Origin: Hypomyces perniciosus
Taxonomy: Eukaryota; Ascomycota; Sordariomycetes; Hypocreales; Hypocreaceae
Length of the DNA: 64,000 bases
Assembly (NCBI GenBank): GCA_008477525.1
Contig: SPDT01000002.1
Coordinates: 2,852,001 to 2,916,000, forward strand
Direction: 5' to 3'
This document shows positions 53,071 to 64,000 of this stretch, in pieces. Under the pieces are notes generated by a model. It did no database searches. It had not been told where the DNA came from and worked only from the letters and a program-made list of their open reading frames with translations. Both the position numbers and the translations under genes were made by a program. The number at the start of each line of letters is the position of its first letter. The first letter of the stretch is position 1.

Positions 53071-53420
53071 AAAAGTAAGGATTTCAGTGTATCTGGGTAA
53101 CCTTCCTATTCTGGCTAGACCTGGAATTAGGCCCGACGCTAGGACCGAATTCCTAGAGGAACTTCAGTAGAAAGTCAGGAAATTTCTGTTATCTTTAACG
53201 ATAACAATTAAGCTAGGACCAGCTACCCCGCCTACCCTAGACTCAATATAATAGGCATAATGCCTATTGTGAAAAATCTAACTAAAATAGTTTGTCGGGG
53301 GTAACTGACATGCCTAACGCACCCGCGTTTTTCCTTTTAGCTTACCTGAGAAAGGTTAGCCGCTTATTTAAGCAGCTACTAGATTAAAAAAGCACAGGAG
53401 TATAAAGATATATAAATAGA
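53071..53420. other. G+C-richer island inside the A+T-rich block
   Basis: About 350 bp of near-normal composition contains TGTCGGGGGTAACTGACATG at 53293-53312, which resembles an LTR start. I could not find a second copy in the window. Confidence 0.4.
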
Positions 53421-56400
53421 CCTAGTTTAATAAAGAGTAACCTTCTTTCCCCCTTTAATATATAACCCTACTTATAAAAATATAGCCGCTAAGGTATATA
53501 AAGGTAACTGTTAATTGCTTTTAGCTGCTGGTATTATAATTAAATAATCTACAGTATCTTTTAGTCTTTATATTACTTAATTACTGCTTTATAGTTCTAT
53601 CAAGAGCGCAGTTCCTGCATTTAATACTAGTTATTATATATAAGTATATATATATATTATATATATGTTTTAAAGTGCTAATTCCCCTTTGATAAAACTA
53701 GTAACCGAGATAAAGGGAAATTTTAAAGATTATATTTTAAAAAGTAATTACTGAGGGCACTTTTATACTATTATTAAAATTTACCTTTATTTAACTATTA
53801 ACAAAATTATAGGCTAGCTTTATTTAATTTTTATATAAATATAAGACAATTAGTTAAAGGAAATAGCCTAAAACCCCTTTTATAACTATTTAATATAAAT
53901 TAATATAATACTTAACTCCGAAAATGCAGGTTATCTAGTTATAATTTCTAAAAAAAATTAAAATTAGTAACCTGGGTATAATGCGCTGAAATATAATAAA
54001 AAAGTAAAACCTTAAAAACCTACTAGTCGATAATACCTGCTAATTGAGAGTTAAAATCCCAGGGAAAATTATTAAACAACTAATTACTATAGTAAAAGTA
54101 AATATATAGGTAAAACAGTTAACACTATATAACTTAAGCCCCTTTAAACTATTAATACACTATTATAACCCCTATTTCATTTACTAGTAAATAAATTAAC
54201 AGGTAAAACAGCTATAAAGGGCCAATAAAGAATATATTAATTATTTAATCTCCCAGTATAGAGACTTTATTTTAATTTTATTAATATTTTTAATTAGGTT
54301 TTTCTTAACTTTAAATAAAAGTATTATTTTTACTGCTTTCGCAATTTTTAGTATATAGGCTATCTTTATTTATATTAAAGATATTTAAAAAGATATAAAA
54401 AGGATAATAATTTAATATCTTGCAACCAGTATTAATACAGGAAACTATCCTTAAAAGACTAGCTAATTTCTTTATCCCAGACAGATAAATATAACCCTCT
54501 TTTTTTATAAAAAAACTCCCTATATTAATAGAATATTACTATAACTTTTTTACTAAAAAATATATCCCTTTTTTAGCCGAGAAAGGAATACTCCTTTAAA
54601 GGCCAATTATCTAGGTCAGATAACTGTAATCTATAAAAGAAAAAGTATTCTTTCACTAAAGAATTATTTAATTAAAACTTTAATAACTTACTTTAACTTA
54701 AAGTAAAAAAGTCTAAATTAAACTAATAACCTCCTTTTATTAGAATACTAGATGCAACCTTATCTTTAACCCTTTAACTTAAAAAATCATTTAATTATAC
54801 ACTTAACCTAATATTAATAACATTTATATCTATTATAATAAAATCTAAAAAAAGATTAAACTTTTTAACAGAAAAAGGGAAATTACTATTTTAAAAGTTC
54901 TTTTTCTTTATTTAAGCCTTTAAGAATATTTAAGGTATAAAGCCACTAATAAAGATTAACTTTGTAAGCAAATTTAATAGTAAGAATATATCCTAATTCT
55001 TAAAAAACTATAAATAAAAAATAAAAGATTAAAGAATCTTAACTAAGGATTAAAGGAAACACTTAAAACTATTTATAAAAGTAAAAGAATAAAAGATAAT
55101 TTAGATTTTTATTAAAAAAAGTATTAGCTAAAAAAAAAAAAAAAAAGAACTTTTATAATACTATAAATAATAAGATAAAGATTAATCGGAATTATATACA
55201 GTATAACTCTAAAACCTTTATTGCTATAAACCTATAAAAATATAGTTTGTGATAGATTAGTTACTTTAATATTAGTATCTCTGTTAAAAGCTTAATAAAA
55301 GAAATTAAAAGACAGTAATACTGTATTCCTATAATATCGCGAAAATAATACTATTAAAGCTACTTTAATTAATAATAGCTTTTAAAGGGATTAAAGAAAT
55401 TAATAATTTTAAAGATTCAATATACATTAAAGTTTAGATACTTTATTATAATAAAATATTAATAAAGTTTAATATTTAAAAAGCCTATTTTTAAAAGTTT
55501 AATAAAAGATTATTTAAAATTAAAGATTTATGAAATTTATTTAAGTTAAAGTTAAGCCTAACAATAAAAAAGTACAAAACAAAATAGCCTAAACCCGTAA
55601 AAATTAATTATAACTTTATAGCTTAAAGATTAAATAAACGCTTTATTTAAAAATTTTAATAAACTAATAATTTAGCTCTTTTAATAAAAAGAAAAGGCAA
55701 TTAACTTAAAAGAAAAAGAATATTATTGCATTACTATTAATAGTAATAAACTTAAATAAAGACCTTTTATTTTAATAATCTCTATTAATAATATTAATAT
55801 AATAGACCCTTTATATAATAATATATTAAATATTTTCTTTATTTATTATTTAAAGGCAGTTATTAATATTAAATACTGCTAATATTATAAAAATAAACAC
55901 TATTTTCTTTCAAACTATATTAAATTAGCCTATAATAAAAGCTATAGGTTTATAATATATAACCTAGCAGTAAAAATAGCTTAAATAGGCCTGCGGAAAA
56001 CCTTAATCCTGCCTTAACTTATTATATTAATTATAACTATCAAAACTTATATATAAAAATAATAGCGCTTTAAATAGAATCGTTTAAAGCTTAAAATAAA
56101 GTTTCTTTAAGCCTATTACTTATAAAAAAAATAAAACCTAGCTTCTTTAATTAAAAGTTAATTACTTATAAGGCTAAACTCTTTAATATTATTTATAATA
56201 AAGTAGTATATAAAGAGATATTTAAAAATTAAGTACTATAAAGGTTAAATATAATTCCTATAAAAAGATTAATAATAAATATTATATACTTTACAGGCAA
56301 AGATTAAATAATTGCTAAAAAAAAGGGATAATATATAAATAAAAAGGGTTAAAAGTTTTTCTATAAACCTAGCTAAAATAGCCTCCTTAAAGGAACCTTT

Positions 56401-58399
56401 AAATAAATATAACCAGGCCAGCTTAACTAAAGAATTATTTAATTAAACTCTCTTTACTAACTTTATAATTAGCAGGGGATAAAAGTATATTTATATAATT
56501 AATAAAGCAGATAAATAAATTAAAAAAAGCTATTACTGCCCCAAATAAAAAAACCAATTAAAAAAGTAACTGCATTTAAACCCTATACCTATAACCTTAA
56601 AGGCTATACTATCTAGACTGCAATATAATAAAGAAAGCAGAATTAAAGGCGCTAAGAATAGGGAGGAATTACTAAAAGTAGAGTAAACTAAAATAATAAT
56701 CTAAGCAGTAATTCTAAATAATGCAATTAAGCTTAAAACTAGTACTCTTTTAAATATTATTCTAAAACTTGCAAACGCTTTAAAAGCAGACTTAATTATA
56801 AAATTATAAAAGATTACTAAAATACAGTTTTATAAGAAAATTAATTTAACTATCTTTAAATATACCTTATATTAAATAATATCTATCTTTATATATAAAT
56901 ACCCTTTAAAGGAAAAACTATTAAAAAGACTAAATATAATAGCTGTATATATAAAACTAATTATATAAATTATTTAATTACTATAGAATTAACCTTTTAA
57001 AGCTATAACTTTATAACCTTTATTAATAAAGGGATTATTAAATAAAAAGTTATTTAATTTTAAAGACTTAAATCTATTACTACTTTTAAAAATATACTTT
57101 TATAAACTAAAATAATTAAATATAGCTATTAACTATAAAGTAAATTAATTATAGAAGTCTATAACCTAGATTTATATAGTTTAAATAAGAAAAATCCTTT
57201 ACTATTTACAAGACTTATTATAAATATAAGTATATTTAAAAAAGCCTAAAAGTATATTTATTAAAGTACTTATAGATTTAAGGTTAAAGAGAAATATTGT
57301 TTTTTGTTAGCTAGCTATAAAATATAATATAATACTATATTCTTGTAAAGTCGTTAGCATTATATTTAATAATAGGCAAGTAAATATATATAGTAAAACT
57401 ATTATTTAAGTATATATAGGCAATACCTAGATAGCAGTTAGATTTTATATTACACTTAATAATATTTTAATGCCCTTTATCTTTAAAATACTATTAATTT
57501 AGGCTATATAGCTAATATTTAATTATATACTAAAAAATAAGGATTTATATATAAAATATAAAATAAAGAATATTTAAGTTATTACTTTAACTATTAAAGC
57601 TATTTATTAAAAATATAAAATAAAGGTATTATATAATTTAAAGCTAAAATAAATATTAACTTTATATTTAAGTATAAAGTTAATAAAGTAAAAGAAAGCT
57701 TAAAAAACCTTTGCTTTACTTTTAAAGAAAGGGTTTTATATAAACTATTAAAGTAAACTAAAGAGGATTTAATTTAGCTGCTACTGGCTAATAAATTAAA
57801 AGATTAAATAAAAGTAATAAAAAAAGCAGTAAAGGAATTTAAAAGAGTAAAGGAATAAAAGAGAAAGTCTTAAAAGAAAGCGCAGAAGAATAAATAAATT
57901 AGAACTAATACTATATATAAAAAGAAAGGTATAAAAATCTATTTAGTAAATAATACCTTATTTAACAGTTTTATTCCTGCTAAAAGTCTTTATTAAAAAT
58001 AAAAAATAAAAAATAAAGTAAAAGATAATTTAAACCTTAATACTTTATTTATTAAATATATTACTTTAAAGTTCTTATTAATTAAAGCTAGGTTAAGACT
58101 TATACTAGACCGCCTAGCAGTAATCCTAAAAATAGTAAAAGGGAAATTGACAATATAAAAAACTGCAATTTTAATATAGATTTTAAAAAATAAAAAAATA
58201 ATACTTTCCTAGGATTTTATAAAATATAAAAAGCTAAACTTTAAAATTACTTTACTATAAACTATTTATATAGTAAAGTATAATACTTAGCAGAGCAGTA
58301 GTATCTTAATCCTTAAAGGCATAAAGAAAAAAGTAGTTAACTTGCTATAAGTATATATTAAAAAAGGTCTTTTAAAAGAAAGTTATAAGCTATATAAAA
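53421..58399. other. A+T-rich decayed DNA, unassigned
   Basis: There are no recognisable protein remnants that I can defend. The right half is probably the 5' and gag part of the second gypsy element. Stop codons are dense in all frames. Confidence 0.4.
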
Positions 58400-61130
58400 A
58401 CCTGTTTTTCTTATTATAAAAGAAAGATAGCAGCCTTCGCCTTATTAACTCTATTATATAAATAAATAAAGTAACTATTAGGGATACCTTTATTCCCTTA
58501 AACGCAAACTAATTTAGCAAGGACTTTACAGGTTATATAATATTATTATTACTACAGTTTTTTTTAGGCTATCATTAAATCCCTTTTAACGAGAAAAGCC
58601 AAAATATAACTATATTTATAAGCCCTATTAGCCTTTTAAAATACTGCACTTTTCTAATAAGCGCTATAAACTTAATAGCGCAATTTCAATATATTATTCT
58701 TTAAATACTATTTAATCTTATATATATAGTTTATTAACTATTCTTAAATAATATTACACTATAAAGTTTAAAGTCTATATATAGCAGTAAAAAAGCAATA
58801 TTTAAAGTTTAATACTATATCTTAAAATATCTGTAAAACCTAAATAAAACCCTAGTAAATATTAAACTATTAAAATATATAATTTTAACAGTAAAATTAA
58901 TTTTTTATTAAAAATCCGCTAAATTAATAAAATACCTATATAAAATCGAAAAGCATTAACTGGCTATAAGTAAAATTATTAAAATCAAAAAATAAAAAAA
59001 CTATAAAACTATTAATAAAGTTTAATCTTTCTTTAATTTAATTAGCTACTATAGATACTAGATTAAATACTTTATATAAATTATTAAACCTTTAATAACC
59101 TTATTAAAAAGAAAGGCCCTTTAAAAGTAAATTAAAAAATAACAATAAACTATAAATAAACTTAAAAAGCTTATTACTTCTACCTTAATACTAGTAATAT
59201 TAAATATAAAGAAAGGATATAGGGAGGTAATCCTTATAGTTAACGCTAGTATAATAGGCTAAAGGGCTGTTTTAATATAGATTATAAAAGGGAAAAAATA
59301 ACTAATTTAATATAAAAGTAAATACTAGCTTTTATTAAAAATAAAATATAACGCTATAAAAAAATATAAAGCTTTACTTTAAGCCTTTAAAAGGCTATAT
59401 ACTTATATTTATAAACTTCTATTTATATTAAAAATAAATATTAAAATAATTATTAGTTAAATAAACAGTAAAATTAATAATATCCTTAGCAGGTATATAA
59501 CCTAATAGATGAATTATATTTTTCTTTTTAACTTTACTATTAAATATATTCCTAGGAAAGAAAATATTATAGCGGATACTTTATCCTATAAACCAGTAAC
59601 CGCTATAAATAAAGCTAAAGCTAAAAGAAAAAAGGACTTAAAAGATTTTATAAATATATATTTAAATATAATTTTATTTATACTATTAAAGGAGGAGTAT
59701 AGTAAAGAGTTATAATAAATCGTATAATACCTTTAAATAATATAAAGACTATTTAATCTTTTAATTATAGACTTTTAGCGACTAAAAAAGAAAGTAAAAA
59801 GGTTTATTATAAAAGATAGGAAATTATAGGCAAAACTAATAAAATACTGCTGCTAGCCTGCATTTATCTTTAATAGCCTAACTTTAAAGAAAGGAACTGT
59901 TTAGCAGTACTACGCTAAAATAGGCTATAAAGGCTAAAAGGTAACTTTCTGGTTTTTAAAGGAAAAATACTAGTAGCCGCAAATATAAAATAATATATAC
60001 AAAGCAGTTATATTATACCCCTGGTATTAAAGATTTAATTTATACTGCTTTAAAAAGGTAGCTATTATAATAGAATTAACTAAGCCTATAAAGAAAGTCT
60101 CTTTTAATATTTAATATATTTTAAATAACTATAAATATATCTACCTATTTAAAAGAAAATATAACTTTTATAAATAAATAAAAGAAAAACCTATATTTAC
60201 TTTATTATTAGCAGTAATAATAAAGTTTATATTTAGATAAATATACTAATTTAATATAATAATTTAAGCTATTATAGATAAAGGACTAGAAATAAAAAAA
60301 ATACTTTTAAAGGTATTAATTAATCTAAAAGTTAAAATTATTTAGATATTAATATATAACCTTAAAGCTAATACTGCAGTAAAGGTTAACTATTAAAGCT
60401 TAATATTAACACTAGTAAAGATAGCTAAACTTAATAAAAAGAAATTCCAGAATTTAAATAAAGCAATTATAGCTAATAAATATATAGTAAAAAGCTTAAT
60501 AAAATACTCTATATTTTACCTATTATTTAACTAAAAACCAATTTTTCCCTTAAAGGTAAAACTATTTACTTAGCAGCTAATTAATAAAAATAAAGTTTAT
60601 ATAATAGAAGATTAATTAATAGCATATATCTATATACTTAAAAAAAAATAAAAGACTTTAAAACAGCTTAGGAAAAAGTAATTATATTTTATTAAATATT
60701 AGCTAAAAAAATAAATACTGACAATCAGTATTTACTGCAAAAAGCAGCTAAACTACTCCTCCCTAATAACCTTATTTTACTCTATAATATAAAGCGCTAA
60801 AGGGACCTTTTAAAAGATATAAAACTAAAGATATATTAGCTAAGTTTATTTAAAGTTAAGTTTTAAACAGATATAATAAAAGTATATAAACTGAAAACAT
60901 TAAATAAAGTCCCGCTTAATAAAATTTATTTAAGTAAATATTTAAAGAAGTTTATAAAAGATAAATTTAGCTAGTAAATAGCTAAAAGTAATAAAGAGAC
61001 TTTTATAGATTAAAACTTAAAAGTAAATAAAGATTTACTTAAAAATAAAGCAGTTAATAAAGCGACAATTAAAGTTATTAATAATTAAAAACTCGAAAAG
61101 CTTTACAGTAACTCTATAACTATTAAAGGA
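58400..61130 (+). mobile_element. Decayed internal region of a second, distinct gypsy element
   Basis: Plus-strand remnants occur in the order RT, RNase H, integrase. The RT segment (58430-59110) recalls a different lineage from the first element (for example KSQNITIFISPISLLKYCT near 58600). RNase H ends with FNFTIKYIPRKENIIADTLS (59527-59586). An integrase zinc-finger and core trace runs from about 59880 to 60560. No LTRs were found, so the element limits are unknown. Confidence 0.75.
59509..59715 (+). pseudogene. RNase H C-terminal remnant still open for 68 codons
   Basis: This is the longest stop-free piece of the second element. The KYIPRKENIIADTLSYKP pattern corresponds to the RPGKENxxADALSR end of gypsy RNase H. 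Confidence 0.75.
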
Positions 61131-64000
61131 ACGCATAGTTAATAAGATTAAATAGTCTAGTTAAAAACTAGGGTATATACTTATAAATTAAAGGAAAAAG
61201 AGATATTCTAACTAAAATATAGTCCTTTATAATACTTTAAAGTAGCTATTCCCGGAATAAACTAAATAAATTAAAACAACTACCTTTATATAAAGGATAT
61301 ATAAGGGAGGATAAGCGGCAATGTTCCTAAAACAGCTGCTAAATATTATTTTTAACAGGGAAAAGACAGCCGCTAACTAAAGTCTACTACACTGCCTATA
61401 AAAAATATAACCTAAATACACTATAAGGAAAAGAACTATAAGATTAAATAATTCATTAACTATATTTCCCTATTAACTGCTTATTTTTTAATAGTAAAAG
61501 CTAAAATAAACTTCTAAACCTATTAAATTGCCTAATTCTCTGCCTTTTTATTTCTTTTAAAATAAAGAAAATCCTTTATAAAATAAACAGCTATTAAAGG
61601 ATTAAAATGATTAAAGACTATTAGCCTAATAAAAGTAAATATTTAATTCTTTTCAAAAAAAGTAATAACTATACATTGGTTACTTTATTAAAACTAATAA
61701 CTAAAAAAATATCGCTAAATATAAAAAAAGCCTTAAACTAAAGGTAATTTAAATAATCCTTTTATTAAAAACTTAAAATAAAGATATAATTATAAAAAGG
61801 GAATAAAATATATTCTTTAACAGTTATAACAGTAATAGACTAAATTTAAAGGCACCTTTAGCAAAATTAAGGATTATACTGTTTATAAAATAATACAAAT
61901 AAAGCTTTAATATACTTTATCTGCTTAAAAAGAGTATAAAAGAATTACCTATAAATATATAAAATCTCTACTAAAATATAAATAAGCTTAAAAAGCTTTC
62001 CTTTAATAGTGTATATAATATTTTAAAAATATAATTAAAAGCTTTTAAAAGTATAGCGCTAAAAGTATTCCTTAAAGGTATAACCTTTTATAAATAATAA
62101 AAGCAATAAAGATAATATAAATAAAAGGGAGAAAGCAATCTTTAAATAAATTAATAAATTTAACTAATTAATATTAATATTACCTATAATCTAAATAGTA
62201 AAATACTTTTAAACTTAAATAAAGTTAAAATAAAAACGCTAATTAAATAATACTATTTACTAAAGCCTTATTTAAAGTAAATAGTTAAATAAAAAGATAA
62301 AGCTAAGTTTAACCTTTCTAGGATAAAGAAATCTCGCTAAAGGTTTTCTCGCCTATAATAGGTATATTAATAAAGTTGGCTATATTAAGCAACTAATAAT
62401 AGGCTTTGTTAGCGGGATCCTTTATAATTAAATAATAGTTAAAGAAAGATTAAAAGGAAAAGAAAAGAGAAAGAGAAAAAAAAAAAAAAAAAGAATAAGT
62501 TATAAAGGCTACCTTCAAAGAGCAGTAATTTATATATAATAAAAAAACCACCCTATACACTAAACTGTATACCTATATCTATAAAAAGACAAAAATAATA
62601 CTATACTTTACCTTTCTTTTTTCTCTCTATCTATTTAAATATAATCCTGTTTTATTATAACTAAAATATTACCTTTACTTTAAATCCTACTCTAAAACTA
62701 TTTAATTATACCTTTCTTCTTTCTTTACTATAATGCCTTATTTAAAGAAAAACCTTTACCTTTTTATTTTATTTTTCTAGCTTATAAAAAATAAACTAAA
62801 AACTCTACTCTTTTACTATATTAGCTAAATATCTTTAAGCTACAGTAAAAACTTCTTTAAACTAAATAAATAAAACCTTACTATTAGTCCTATTATAAAT
62901 TAATATAGCCATTAACTATTATAAATCTACCCTTAATTTAATTAATATATTACTAGGTATTTACAATTATTAATTAAAATAATAATTACTTTAAGCTATA
63001 TTTACTATAAAAATCTTATATTAATATTTAACTTTAAAGTAAATAAATAGTGCTTTTATATTAAAAATATCTATAACTTTTTATATAATTTATCCTATAA
63101 ATGATAAGTGTTAAACTTTACTTTAAAAGTAATATTTTTTATAATAGTAAAAGGATTAGCAACTATTAAAGTAGCTTAAGTTAAAATTATAGTACTTATA
63201 AATACTTTGAAAATACCCCTGCCTTTAATTGAATAATAGTTTAAGCTTTTAATATTTTTAATAGACTATAAAACTTTTAATACTTTATTAAAAGATAATA
63301 AACTTTTATAGCATTAATCTATTTCTTTAAATACTAGTATATTTATATTTTTAATAAATATAAATACTTTTATTACTTTAACTTTTATAGATATAACTGT
63401 AAATGCTAAGCGCAGCAGTTCTTTAATTTATAAGCCTATATAATCGAGAAAGCCAGATTTCTTTATTTATTTAACTTTTATATAGTTTTATATATAAAAT
63501 AACCTAGAGCTAATAAATATAGCTATTTAAGCCTGTTTTAAATCCAGTAAATACTCTATAAACTTATTAGCGTTAAATTAAATTAACTAGCAGGACCTTT
63601 AAGCGGGATCTTTATCTCTTTTAGCTTTAAAAAGTATAAAATAATTAACTTAAAGGGATTTAAACTTGTACTTTAAGATTAATATTAATACCTGTACTTA
63701 AAATATTTAGCTCAAAGCTATATAAATATAATTTAAATTTCGCACTAATCTTTAATAGTAAATAAATTTACTATTATAAATTCTAGGATAAACGTTAAAA
63801 ATATCGTGCCTTTTTTAATTAAATACTATTTAATTTAATTAAATTAAAGCTAATAGGCTCCCCTTAAAATAACTTATAAAAGGAATATAATAAAGATTAA
63901 TAGTTAATGCCTAGCTAACCTAAAAGTATTAATAAATAACTTTATAAAAGAGAATAGATTAATTTATTATAATAATAGTCTTTTTTAATAATTAATTGCC
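61131..64000. other. A+T-rich decayed DNA to the window end
   Basis: No gene or clear element boundary is seen. An A tract at about 62468-62492, a TTAGCGGGATCC stretch near 62412 and some G+C islets (61300-61400) occur. Other mobile-element remains are likely but I cannot name them. Confidence 0.4.

Noticed and set aside
43733..64000. Mitochondrial or plasmid origin of the A+T-rich block
   Set aside because: LTRs, gypsy domain traces and transition-biased decay indicate nuclear RIP-affected retrotransposons; no respiratory-chain genes or rRNA are seen.

Overview
This window looks like nuclear DNA of a filamentous ascomycete (Pezizomycotina, probably Sordariomycetes or Hypocreales). The evidence is short introns of about 55-90 bp with GT...AG ends and CTAAC/CTGAC-type branch sites, a GRIP golgin, a lunapark protein, an SRPK-type kinase, HET-domain proteins, F-box/ankyrin proteins, a QDE-2-like Argonaute and cellular RNA-dependent RNA polymerase (RdRP). 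It has two compartments: a gene-bearing part of balanced composition (1 to about 43,730) and an extremely A+T-rich part (about 43,733 to 64,000). The second part is decayed retrotransposons carrying C-to-T and G-to-A decay, as expected from repeat-induced point mutation (RIP).

Region 1 (1-19 kb) is mostly conserved housekeeping genes: a 3' remnant of a short-chain dehydrogenase, a GRIP golgin (minus strand), a large F-box/ankyrin/zinc-finger protein (plus), lunapark (plus), an SRPK kinase whose first coding exon appears to lie 1.9 kb upstream of the second (minus), a repetitive coiled-coil protein (plus) and a flavohemoglobin (plus).

Region 2 (19-43.7 kb) is accessory in character: a 2-kb gene-poor stretch, an F-box/ankyrin gene, a HET-domain gene, an Argonaute gene, a small P-loop NTPase gene, and, divergent from the NTPase, a gene joining an RdRP domain to a complete Upf1/Sen1-type SF1 helicase. 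A possible small spliced gene, a secreted GH20 hexosaminidase and a second HET-domain gene follow. Argonaute and RdRP-helicase within 11 kb, between HET genes and next to a retrotransposon graveyard, form the most interesting system here: a candidate RNA-silencing locus.

Region 3 (43.7-64 kb) contains a complete but decayed chromodomain Ty3/gypsy element with 172-bp LTRs. It is inserted into an older, inverted fragment of its own family. A second, unrelated gypsy element lies at about 58-61 kb. I see no intact gene in this region.

A 9-bp word (TACGGAGTA or TACTCCGTA, and its one-transition form TACTTCGTA or TACGAAGTA) recurs about two dozen times between genes across the first 43 kb, and I found no exact copy in the A+T-rich part. 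I saw no tRNA, rRNA or CRISPR array. All exon boundaries were derived by eye from splice signals and reading phase.
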